Of a stretch of DNA of 64,000 bases, positions 18,179 through 25,603 are shown one piece after another. Within the stretch, counting starts at the first letter, position 1. Each line of letters opens with the position of its first letter. Under the pieces are notes generated by a model that saw nothing but the letters and a program-made list of their open reading frames with translations, was not told where the DNA came from and made no database searches. This stretch comes from Cognatilysobacter tabacisoli. GTDB taxonomy: Bacteria; Pseudomonadota; Gammaproteobacteria; Xanthomonadales; Xanthomonadaceae. The stretch spans positions 806,001 to 870,000 of the forward strand of contig NZ_QXJI01000001.1 of the NCBI RefSeq assembly GCF_003586305.1, read 5' to 3'. Both the position numbers and the translations under genes were made by a program.

Positions 18179-21100
18179 TCAGGCAGCGGCGCTGCCGTGG
18201 GCGATGGCGGATGTTCCGGCGGCGGCGCGGCGCGTGACCAGCGTGCGCAGCGCGACGTAGAACACCGGGGTCAGGAACAGGCCGAACAGGGTCACGCCGA
18301 GCATGCCAGCGAAGACGGTGATGCCGGTAACCGAGCGGACCTCGGCGCCGGCGCCGCTGGCCAGCACCAGCGGCACCGTGCCGGCGATGAACGCGATCGA
18401 GGTCATGACGATCGGGCGCAGGCGCAGGCGGCAGGCCTCGAGCGCGGCCTCGACGATGCCCTTGCCCTGCAGCTCCAGCTCGCGGGCGAACTCGACGATC
18501 AGGATCGCGTTCTTGCACGCCAGCCCCATCAGCACCACGAGGCCGACCTGCACGAACACGTTGTTGTCGCCGGTCATCCACACGCCCAGCAGCGCCGACA
18601 GCATCGTCATCGGCACGATCAGGATCACCGCCAGCGGCAGCGTCCAGCTCTCGTACAGCGCGGCGAGCACCAGGAACGCGAGCAGCACCGCCAGCGGGAA
18701 CACGACCAGCGCCGCCTTGCCCTGCGTGGCCTGCTGGTAGCTCAGGTCGGTCCACTCGATCGCCATGCCGTTCGGCAGTACCTGCGCGGCGAGTTCCTCC
18801 AGCTTGTCCATCGCCTGCGCCGACGACAGCAGCCGCGGGTCGGCCTCGCCGAGGATGTCGGCGGCCGGGTAGCCGTTGTAGCGGATCACCGGGTCGGGGC
18901 CGAAGGTTTCCTTGACGGTCACCATGCTGCCGATCGGCACCATCTCGCCGCGGTCGTTGCGGGTGCGCAGGCTGGCGATGTCCTCGACGCCGTCGCGGTA
19001 TGGGCCGTCGGCCTGGGCGATGACCTGCCAGGTGCGGCCGAACATGTTGAAGTCGTTGACGTAGGCCGAACCGAGGTAGATCTGCAGCGTGTCGAACAGC
19101 TCGGTCAGCGGCACGCCCTGCGCCTTGGCCTTGACCCGGTCGACTTCGGCGTCGAGCTGCGGCACGTTGGCCTGGTAGCTGCTGTTCGGGTAGCCGAGCC
19201 CAGGCGTCTGCGCGCCGGCGCCCTGCAGCGCCTGCACCGCGCTCTGCAGCGCGCCGTAGCCAAGGTTGGTCCGGTCCTCGATGTAAAACGAATAGCCCGA
19301 GCCGTTGCCGAGTCCCTGGATAGGCGGCGGCAGCAGCGAGAACGCGAACCCGTCCTGCACGCCGGCGATCTTCGCGCTGAGCTCGGCGTTGATCTCCTCC
19401 GCGCTGCGGCTGCGCTCGCCGAACGGCTTGAGGTTGATGAAGGTCACGCCGTAGTTGGGGGTATTGCTGAACTGCAGCGGGTTCAGGCCCGGGAACGCCA
19501 CGTCGTTCTGTACGCCGTCGATCGCCATCGCGATCTGGCCGATCTTCTTCAGCGCCGCGTCGGTCCGCTCGATCGATGCGCCCTCCGGCAGCTTCACGCC
19601 GGCGATTAGATAGCCCTTGTCCTGCACCGGGATGAAACCCTTCGGCACGACCTGGAACATCACCCCGGTTGCCACCAGCAGGCCGGCGTAGACCAGGAAC
19701 ACCGCGCCGCGGCGGCCGAGCGACTTCGCCACGCCGCGCTCGTAGCGCTGCGCGCTGGTGTTGAAGAAGCGGTTGAACGGGCGGAACACCCAGCCGAACA
19801 GCCGCTCGATCAACCGCGACAGGCCGTCCTTCGGCGCGCCGTGCGGCTGCAGCAGGCGCGCAGCCAGCGCCGGCGACAGGGTCAGCGAGTTGATCGCCGA
19901 GATCACCGTCGAAATCGCGATCGTCACCGCGAACTGCTTGTAGAACTGGCCGGTGACGCCCGACAGGAACGCCATCGGCACGAACACCGCGCACAGCACC
20001 AGCGCGATCGCGATGATCGGGCCGGACACCTCCTTCATCGCCAGGTGCGCGGCCTCGAGCGGCGTGGCGCCGTGCTCGATGTGGCGCTCGACGTTCTCGA
20101 CCACGACGATCGCGTCGTCGACCACGATGCCGATCGCCAGCACCAGCCCGAACAGGGTCAGCGTATTGATCGAGAAGCCCAGCACGTACAGCGCGGCGAA
20201 CGTACCGATCACCGAGACCGGCACGGCGATCAGCGGGATGATCGACGCGCGCCAGGTCTGCAGGAACAGGATCACCACCAGCACCACCAGCAGCGTCGCC
20301 TCGAGCAGCGTGGTGACGACCGAGTGGATCGAGTCGCGCACGAACACGGTGGTGTCGTAGATGGACTTGTACTCGACGCCCGGCGGGAAGCCCTTGGACA
20401 GCTCGTCCATCTGCGCGATCACCTCGTCGCGGATCTGCAGCGCGTTCGCGCCCGGCGCCTGGAAGATGCCGATCGCCGCGGCGTTCTGGCCGTCCAGTCG
20501 CGCGCGCATCGTGTAGTCGCCGGCGTCGAGCTCGATCCGTGCGACGTCGGACAGCCGCACCAGCTCGCCGTCGGTGCCGCCCTTGAGCACGATGTTGCCG
20601 AACTCCTCGGGCGTTTCGAGCCGGCCCTTGGCGTTGATCAGGGTCAGGAACTCGCTGCCGTTGGCGATGGGCTCGGCGCCGAGCTGGCCGGCGGACACCT
20701 GGATGTTCTGCTCGCGCACGGCGCGCAGCACGTCGCCGGCGGTCAGGCCGCGCGAGGCGATCTTGTCCGGGTCCAGCCACAGGCGCATCGCGTAGTCGCC
20801 GCCGCCGAACGGCTGCGCGTCGCCGACGCCCGGGATCGACGCGATCCGGTCCTTGACGTGCAGCCGCATGTAGTTGCGCAGGTACAGCGTGTCGTACTTG
20901 CCGTCCGGCGAGACCAGGTGCACGACCATCAGGAACACCGGCGACTGCTTCTGGGTCGTGACGCCCTGCCGGCGCACGTCCTCCGGCAGCCGCGCCAGCG
21001 CCTGGGCGACGCGGTTCTGCACGCGCACGGCCGCCTCGTCGGCGTCGACCTCCGGGTTGAAGGTCACCGTCGTCTGCAGCACGCCGTCGGAGCTGGCCAC

Positions 21101-21346
21101 CGACTTGATGTACATCATTCCTTCGACGCCGCGGATCGCTTCCTCCAGTGGCGTGGCGACGGTCTCGGCGATCACCTTGGGATTGGCGCCGGGGTACACG
21201 GTGCGCACCACGACCGAGGGCGGCACGACCTCCGGGTACTCGCCGATCGGCAGCAGCGGGATCGAGATCAGGCCGGCGGCAAAAATCACGATCGACAGCA
21301 CGGCGGCGAAGATCGGCCGGTCGATGAAGAATCTGGAGAAGTCCAT
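18179..21346 (-). CDS. RND multidrug efflux permease (HAE-1 family, MexF-like)
   Basis: 1055 residues, full length. MDFSRFFIDRPIFAAVLSIV is the classic N-terminus. Other HAE-1 marks are GEYPEVVPPSVVVRTVYPGA, the proton-relay region LAIGIVVDDAIVVVENVERH with DD in helix 4, SLTLSPALAARLL, and LAILIVEFAREL-type motifs in helix 11. It is the inner-membrane proton-driven pump of a tripartite efflux system, working with the adaptor (21535-22737) and channel (15948-17411). The ATG at 21346 is chosen from the family N-terminus; an in-frame ATG at 21355 would add three residues. Confidence 0.93.
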   Translation of the reverse strand: MDFSRFFIDRPIFAAVLSIVIFAAGLISIPLLPIGEYPEVVPPSVVVRTVYPGANPKVIAETVATPLEEAIRGVEGMMYIKSVASSDGVLQTTVTFNPEVDADEAAVRVQNRVAQALARLPEDVRRQGVTTQKQSPVFLMVVHLVSPDGKYDTLYLRNYMRLHVKDRIASIPGVGDAQPFGGGDYAMRLWLDPDKIASRGLTAGDVLRAVREQNIQVSAGQLGAEPIANGSEFLTLINAKGRLETPEEFGNIVLKGGTDGELVRLSDVARIELDAGDYTMRARLDGQNAAAIGIFQAPGANALQIRDEVIAQMDELSKGFPPGVEYKSIYDTTVFVRDSIHSVVTTLLEATLLVVLVVILFLQTWRASIIPLIAVPVSVIGTFAALYVLGFSINTLTLFGLVLAIGIVVDDAIVVVENVERHIEHGATPLEAAHLAMKEVSGPIIAIALVLCAVFVPMAFLSGVTGQFYKQFAVTIAISTVISAINSLTLSPALAARLLQPHGAPKDGLSRLIERLFGWVFRPFNRFFNTSAQRYERGVAKSLGRRGAVFLVYAGLLVATGVMFQVVPKGFIPVQDKGYLIAGVKLPEGASIERTDAALKKIGQIAMAIDGVQNDVAFPGLNPLQFSNTPNYGVTFINLKPFGERSRSAEEINAELSAKIAGVQDGFAFSLLPPPIQGLGNGSGYSFYIEDRTNLGYGALQSAVQALQGAGAQTPGLGYPNSSYQANVPQLDAEVDRVKAKAQGVPLTELFDTLQIYLGSAYVNDFNMFGRTWQVIAQADGPYRDGVEDIASLRTRNDRGEMVPIGSMVTVKETFGPDPVIRYNGYPAADILGEADPRLLSSAQAMDKLEELAAQVLPNGMAIEWTDLSYQQATQGKAALVVFPLAVLLAFLVLAALYESWTLPLAVILIVPMTMLSALLGVWMTGDNNVFVQVGLVVLMGLACKNAILIVEFARELELQGKGIVEAALEACRLRLRPIVMTSIAFIAGTVPLVLASGAGAEVRSVTGITVFAGMLGVTLFGLFLTPVFYVALRTLVTRRAAAGTSAIAHGSAAA

Positions 21347-21440
21347 GGCAGGCATCCCGGGTGGACGACGGCGCGCGTGGCGCGACGCCGCGTGTGTCGC
21401 CGTGCACGGCGGCATCGGCGACGGAGTGGTCGGAGCCCCC

Positions 21441-21483
21441 GACCCTCCCCGCGTCGAGGGGGAGGGAGAGCGCGGAGAGGGTC
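21441..21483. repeat. Inverted-repeat hairpin between efflux adaptor and permease genes
   Basis: CCCTCCCC (21443-21450) and GGGGAGGG (21459-21466) form an 8-bp stem with an 8-nt loop. An outer pair GACCCTC (21441-21447) and GAGGGTC (21477-21483) offers an alternative fold. It sits in the 188-bp gap inside the efflux operon. It could be a dispersed REP-like repeat or an RNA processing site; only this copy was seen. Confidence 0.45.
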
Positions 21484-21534
21484 GGTGGTCCGGTTACGGA
21501 TCAGGCGGACGCGACGCGCGCGGCCGCCGCGGAA

Positions 21535-22737
21535 TCACGGCGCTCCGGCGGTGGCCGTCGGCGGCACCGGCGGCGGCGCGCCCATCGCGATCTGCTTCGG
21601 CGCGACCGGCATGCCGGGGAAGAACACCTTCTGCACGCCGTGGACGATGACCCGGTCCTGCGGGCCGAGGCCCGACTCGACCACCCGCAGGCCGTCGACG
21701 ACCGGACCGAGCACGACGTCCTTGCGCATCGCGGCGTTCTTCGGGCCGACCACGTACACGTACTTGCGGTCCTGGTCGGTCATCACCGCCTTGTCGTCGA
21801 TCAGCATCGCCTTGAACTGGCCGCTGCCCTCGAGCTGCACGCGGGCGAACAGGCCGGGCGTGAACACGCGCGCCTTGTTGTCGAGCACCGCGCGGGCGCG
21901 GATCGTGCCGGTGCGCGGGTCGACCTGGTTGTCGATGAAGTCGACGGTGCCGGCGTGCGGGTGGCCGGCGTCGGTGGCCAGTCCGACCCGGACCGGATTC
22001 TTCGTGCCGGCGCGCTCGCCCTTGCGGGCCAGCTCGCTGTAACGCAGGAAGGTCTGCTCGTCGGTCTCGAAGTACACGTGCACCGGGTCGACCGAGACGA
22101 CGGTCGTCAGCAGCGTCGCGTCGGCCTGCGCCAGATTGCCCTCGGTGACGATCGCCCGGCCCGCTCGCCCGTCGATCGGCGAGCGCACCTGGGTGAACTG
22201 CAGGTCCAGGCGCGCGGCCGCGACCGCGGCCTCGGCCGCGCGCACGCCCGCCCCGCCCTGCGCGGTCGCGGCGCTGCGCGCCTCGAACTCCTCGCGCGAA
22301 ATGGCCTTGGCGTCGATCAGCGTCTGCGCGCGACGGGACTGCGCCTGCGCCAGCCGGGCCTCGCTGCGCGCGCGGTCGAGGTCGGCGAGCGCCTGGTCGA
22401 GCGCCGCGCGGTAGCGGCGCTGGTCGATCACGAACAGCAGGTCGCCCTTCCGGACCTCCTGCCCTTCCTGGTACGCGACGCGCTCGACGTAGCCGCTGAC
22501 CCGCGGGCGAAGCTCGACCGTTTCGACCGCGCTGACGCGGCCGTTGAACTCGTCCCACTGGCGGATGGTCTTGCTGACGACGGTGGCGACGCTGACCTCG
22601 GGCGGAGGCGGCATGCCGGCATTCGGCGCGGCCTGCGAGCCGCACGCGGCGACCGCGACGGCGATCAGCACGGCCGCAGCGAGCGGCAGGACGGGTAAAC
22701 CGGTGCTCGACCGGACAAGGCGACGGCGGGGGCTCAT
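21535..22737 (-). CDS. RND efflux periplasmic adaptor lipoprotein (membrane fusion protein)
   Basis: 400 residues. The N-terminal lipoprotein signal ends LIAVAVAACGS (lipobox VAAC). The biotinyl-lipoyl motif (RPRVSGYVERVAYQEGQEVR, LLFVIDQRRYRAALDQALAD) is followed by a coiled-coil hairpin (residues 110-175, RARSEARLAQAQSRRAQTL) and the beta-barrel part (SPIDGRAGRAIVTEGNLAQ). This is the HlyD/MexE-type adaptor linking the inner-membrane pump to the outer channel. It overlaps the upstream NAD(P)-binding gene by 4 nt. A 188-bp gap with a hairpin separates it from the permease gene. Confidence 0.92.
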   Translation of the reverse strand: MSPRRRLVRSSTGLPVLPLAAAVLIAVAVAACGSQAAPNAGMPPPPEVSVATVVSKTIRQWDEFNGRVSAVETVELRPRVSGYVERVAYQEGQEVRKGDLLFVIDQRRYRAALDQALADLDRARSEARLAQAQSRRAQTLIDAKAISREEFEARSAATAQGGAGVRAAEAAVAAARLDLQFTQVRSPIDGRAGRAIVTEGNLAQADATLLTTVVSVDPVHVYFETDEQTFLRYSELARKGERAGTKNPVRVGLATDAGHPHAGTVDFIDNQVDPRTGTIRARAVLDNKARVFTPGLFARVQLEGSGQFKAMLIDDKAVMTDQDRKYVYVVGPKNAAMRKDVVLGPVVDGLRVVESGLGPQDRVIVHGVQKVFFPGMPVAPKQIAMGAPPPVPPTATAGAP

Positions 22738-23609
22738 GGGGGAGAGACCTTGTTGGAGGGGGAAGGCAGCAGTGCCTGCAGCAGGGTGCGGGCGTCATCG
22801 AGGGAGCGTTGCGTACCGGCGTCCGCGCCGATATCCGGAAGCTGCGCGTTTGCAGCGGCAGCGACACCGGGACGACGAAACAGCGATGGCGGTTTCGACA
22901 TCGCCCCGACCCGTTCGCCGAACGTGACCACCGCGCGGGTCGCGTCGGTGCAGCGATCGCACAGCACCAGCTGCAGGGCGCGTTCGCCGACCGCCCGCGC
23001 GGTGGGCCGGTCCGCGCAGGCCAGCAGCGCGCCTTCGTCACGGATCGGCGTCTCGACCGACAGCAGCTGCACGCGCTGGGACGTCGCGCGCGCTTCGTCG
23101 TGCAGGACCTGCGCCAGCATGCGCAGCGCCGCCGCCGCGACCGAGTGGCGGCCATAGCCGGCCCATGCGCAGCGGCTCGCCGGCCCGCCGACGATCAGGT
23201 ACCCGCCGCCCCGGTTCGCGGCCGCCATCAGCGGCAGCAGGTGGCGCGCGGCCACGGCGTGCGGCAGCAGGTCGCCGGCCAGCGTCGCCTCGAGCGCCTG
23301 CGCCGGCGTGTCGAGCAGCCGCGCCCGCACCGGCGCGCCGGCGATCGCGACCACCACGGCGGCGATTGGGCGCCGCAGCGCGCGCAGCCCATCGACCAGT
23401 CGTTCGGCGTCCGCATCGGTGGACAGCGAGCCGGCCACGACAGTCAGGTCCGTCCCGGCGTGCGCTTCGCGCAGCGCCTGCAGGCGGGCCGCGTCGCGGG
23501 CCACCGCGATCACCGCGCGGCCGGCCGCCAGCGCCGCCGCGACCACGCCGCGGCCGACCGTGCCGGTGGCGCCGACGACAAGGACCGGGGCCAGGATTGT
23601 TCCGCTCAC
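22734..23609 (-). CDS. NAD(P)-binding Rossmann-fold protein (atypical SDR) in the efflux operon
   Basis: 291 residues. The N-terminus VSGTILAPVLVVGATGTVGR gives a VGATGTVGRG nucleotide-binding motif near residue 13. The later AVARDAARLQALREA and GGGYLIVGGPASRCAWAGYG fit an SDR-type fold with a Tyr (YGRHS) where the catalytic YxxxK would be, but the lysine is absent, so it is atypical. The GTG start overlaps the DUF2798 stop (GTGA, 23606-23609). It lies between a small membrane protein and the adaptor gene, so it is cotranscribed with the pump. The substrate is unknown. Confidence 0.75.
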   Translation of the reverse strand: MSGTILAPVLVVGATGTVGRGVVAAALAAGRAVIAVARDAARLQALREAHAGTDLTVVAGSLSTDADAERLVDGLRALRRPIAAVVVAIAGAPVRARLLDTPAQALEATLAGDLLPHAVAARHLLPLMAAANRGGGYLIVGGPASRCAWAGYGRHSVAAAALRMLAQVLHDEARATSQRVQLLSVETPIRDEGALLACADRPTARAVGERALQLVLCDRCTDATRAVVTFGERVGAMSKPPSLFRRPGVAAAANAQLPDIGADAGTQRSLDDARTLLQALLPSPSNKVSPP

Positions 23610-23863
23610 GGGATGTTTCCGCCCGCATTCGGGACGATCGAGCCGTCCCGGCGGCGCCAGCGCAGCGCGCCGAGCACCGGGAGCAGCAGCATCGCGGTCG
23701 GCAGCGCCACGACGAACGCCAGCACCCATGCCGTCAGCCACGCCTCGCCGCGACCGCTCTCCAGCGCGAGGCGGAACACGATCAGCGCAAGCCAGACCAG
23801 GCCGGCCATGGCGGACAGCATGATCGGCAGGTAGGCGAGACGGGCTCGGCGGGACGACAGCAT
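23606..23863 (-). CDS. DUF2798 small membrane protein, first gene of the efflux operon
   Basis: 85 residues from the ATG at 23863. Two hydrophobic helices are evident (YLPIMLSAMAGLVWLALIVF and AWLTAWVLAFVVALPTAMLL), ending with a basic tail. This matches the DUF2798 pattern of short two-helix inner-membrane proteins of unknown function, often encoded next to LysR regulators and efflux genes. An upstream in-frame extension to 23953 would cross the regulator-binding region and is not favoured. It is the first gene of the operon that runs to 15948. Confidence 0.75.
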   Translation of the reverse strand: MLSSRRARLAYLPIMLSAMAGLVWLALIVFRLALESGRGEAWLTAWVLAFVVALPTAMLLLPVLGALRWRRRDGSIVPNAGGNIP

Positions 23864-23933
23864 GGCGGCGCTACTCGGGGGAGATGGCGCACAATCTAGG
23901 CCTGCCGCCGGCACTTGATTAGCCGGAGATTCA

Positions 23934-23948
23934 GGGAATAATTGTCCC
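23934..23948. promoter_or_regulatory. Candidate LysR operator between the efflux operon and its regulator
   Basis: GGGAATAATTGTCCC is an interrupted palindrome (GGGA-N7-TCCC) in the 125-bp divergent gap between the DUF2798 gene and the LysR gene. It is AT-rich in a GC-rich background. LysR proteins usually bind an interrupted dyad of this sort in the gap they share with their target operon. The dyad is seen; the binding is inferred. Confidence 0.45.
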
Positions 23949-23988
23949 GACATCGGGCCAATCGTCCGATCCTCACCGGGAGCCCCCC

Positions 23989-25038
23989 ATGGCCCGCGAT
24001 CTCAACGACACCCTGATCTTCGTCAAGGTGGTCGAGCACGGCAGCTTCATCTCCGCCGCCCGCGCCCTGCGCCTGCCCAAGACCACCGTGAGCCGCAAGG
24101 TGCAGGACCTCGAAACGCGGCTGGGCGCGCAGCTGCTGCACCGGACCACGCGCAAGCTCGGCCTCACCGAGGCCGGCAACATCTACTACGACATGTGCCA
24201 GCGCATTGCGCGCGAGCTCGACGAGGCGGAAAGCGCCGTCGGCCAGCTGCAGGGCGGCCCGCGCGGGTGGCTCCGGTTTACCGCGCCGTACTCGCTCGGC
24301 GTCACGTGGATCGCGCCGCTGCTCGGCGAATTCCATGCGCGCTACCCCGAGGTGCGCATCGACATGGTGCTCAACAACGAATCGCTCGACCTGATCGACA
24401 AGGAGATCGACGTCGCCCTGCGCGTCGGCCACCTGCCCGACTCGAACCTGGTCGCGCGGCGCCTGGCCGTGTTCCGCACCCAGGTCTACGCCAGCCCGGG
24501 CTACCTCGCCCGCCACGGCGAGCCGCTGCATCCGGACGACCTGCAGCACCACCGCGCGCTGGCGATGTCGAAGCAGCGCCGCAACGGCCAGTACGTGTGG
24601 ACGCTGTCGGACGGGCAGCGCGACGTCGACTACCGCATCGACCCGGTGCTGGTCGCCAACGACCCGGCCGCGGTCAAGGGCGCGCTGCTGTGCGGCGAAG
24701 GCCTGCTGCTGGCCAGCGACATCATGATGAAGGCCTACGCCGAGCAGAACCTGGTGCAGCGCGTGCTGGCCGGCTGGACCGGCCCGGAGTTCGACTTCAA
24801 TGCGGTGTTCCCGCGCGGCCAGATGCAGTCGCCGAAGGTGCGCGCGTTCGTCGATTTCCTCGTCGAGCGCCTCAACTTCGACGCCGACTACATGCAGGAG
24901 CTGTGCGAGGACTCGCCGATCCGCTGCCCGCAGATGCTGGCCGCCCTCGACGCGCGCGCCGCGGCCTCGCATCCGCCGGCGACCCTCGCGCGCGAGCCGA
25001 CCCCGGCCGCGATCGACGTGCTCGCCGAGCCGGCCTGA
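23989..25038 (+). CDS. LysR-family transcriptional regulator of the divergent efflux operon
   Basis: 349 residues. The winged helix-turn-helix is at residues 5-63 (TLIFVKVVEHGSFISAARAL, then LPKTTVSRKVQDLETRLGAQ and LLHRTTRKLGLTEAG). The effector-binding domain follows (GWLRFTAPYSLGVTWIAPLL, EIDVALRVGHLPDSNLVARR). The C-terminus runs about 50 residues past the usual LysR length, with a low-complexity end. It is transcribed away from the DUF2798-RND operon and probably senses a pump substrate (inference). There is no strong Shine-Dalgarno sequence before the ATG. Confidence 0.88.
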   Translation: MARDLNDTLIFVKVVEHGSFISAARALRLPKTTVSRKVQDLETRLGAQLLHRTTRKLGLTEAGNIYYDMCQRIARELDEAESAVGQLQGGPRGWLRFTAPYSLGVTWIAPLLGEFHARYPEVRIDMVLNNESLDLIDKEIDVALRVGHLPDSNLVARRLAVFRTQVYASPGYLARHGEPLHPDDLQHHRALAMSKQRRNGQYVWTLSDGQRDVDYRIDPVLVANDPAAVKGALLCGEGLLLASDIMMKAYAEQNLVQRVLAGWTGPEFDFNAVFPRGQMQSPKVRAFVDFLVERLNFDADYMQELCEDSPIRCPQMLAALDARAAASHPPATLAREPTPAAIDVLAEPA

Positions 25039-25084
25039 ACGCCACCGGCTTGCATCGGCGACCGCCGACACCCACCCTGTGACC

Positions 25085-25501
25085 ATGCGCCTGGCCCCGC
25101 TCCTGATGAACGTGCTGATGCTGCTGGCGATCGTGCTCAACACGATCCCGCTGCACGCGCACGCGCTCGAGCACGCCGGGGAACCGGCCGACGGCACGCA
25201 TGCCCAAGCCACCGTTGCGGCGTCGCCCGCCGACGCCGCGACGCCGTGCCACGACGCCGGCGCGCCCCCGAGCGACGCGCCGACCGCCCCTCCGCCGGCC
25301 GACGACGCGGATGCGGCCCTGCCCTGCTGCGACGACTCGGCCGGGGCCTGCGACTGCGCGTGCCTGCTGCAGGCCGCCGCGCTTGCGTCGGCCGTCCCTC
25401 GGCTGCCGCCGTCCGCGCCGCGCGCTGCGCCGCTCGGCATCCAGCCCCCGGCCGCCGAGCCGCCCGTTCTGGCCTCGCTGATACGCCCTCCGATCGCGTG
25501 A
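25085..25501 (+). CDS. copL: CopL-like copper-responsive metal-binding protein
   Basis: 138 residues. The N-terminal signal-like helix (LAPLLMNVLMLLAIVLNTIP) is followed by LHAHALEH, a CHDAG, and a Cys cluster CCDDSAGACDCACLL near residue 85, all plausible copper ligands. The rest is Ala/Pro-rich. Position decides the call: it directly precedes copA and copB, as copL does in Xanthomonas copLAB, where CopL is needed for copper-induced expression. It starts 46 bp after the LysR gene but is probably a separate unit. Confidence 0.75.
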   Translation: MRLAPLLMNVLMLLAIVLNTIPLHAHALEHAGEPADGTHAQATVAASPADAATPCHDAGAPPSDAPTAPPPADDADAALPCCDDSAGACDCACLLQAAALASAVPRLPPSAPRAAPLGIQPPAAEPPVLASLIRPPIA

Positions 25502-25572
25502 GCGCGCGGCGCCCTGCGCCGCACCGAACCGTCGCCGCCAACGGCTGTGCGACGACTCCTCACCCGCATTGA

Positions 25573-25590
25573 GCCGGCGCGCGCGCCGGC
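25573..25590 (+). repeat. Perfect 18-nt palindrome just before copA
   Basis: GCCGGCGCGCGCGCCGGC reads the same on both strands. It ends 13 nt before the copA ATG, directly next to the CGAGG that would serve as ribosome-binding site. In RNA it would fold into a very stable helix beside the start region. It may tune copA translation or be chance in GC-rich DNA. Confidence 0.5.
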
Positions 25591-25603
25591 CGAGGTTGCA
25601 CCG

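Noticed and set aside
15948-21407. Open frame of about 1819 codons on the minus strand spanning several genes
   Set aside because: It is a GC-driven frame that becomes the efflux channel gene only at its end; before that its translation is Arg/Gly/Pro-rich and runs antagonistic to the RND permease and SDR frames.
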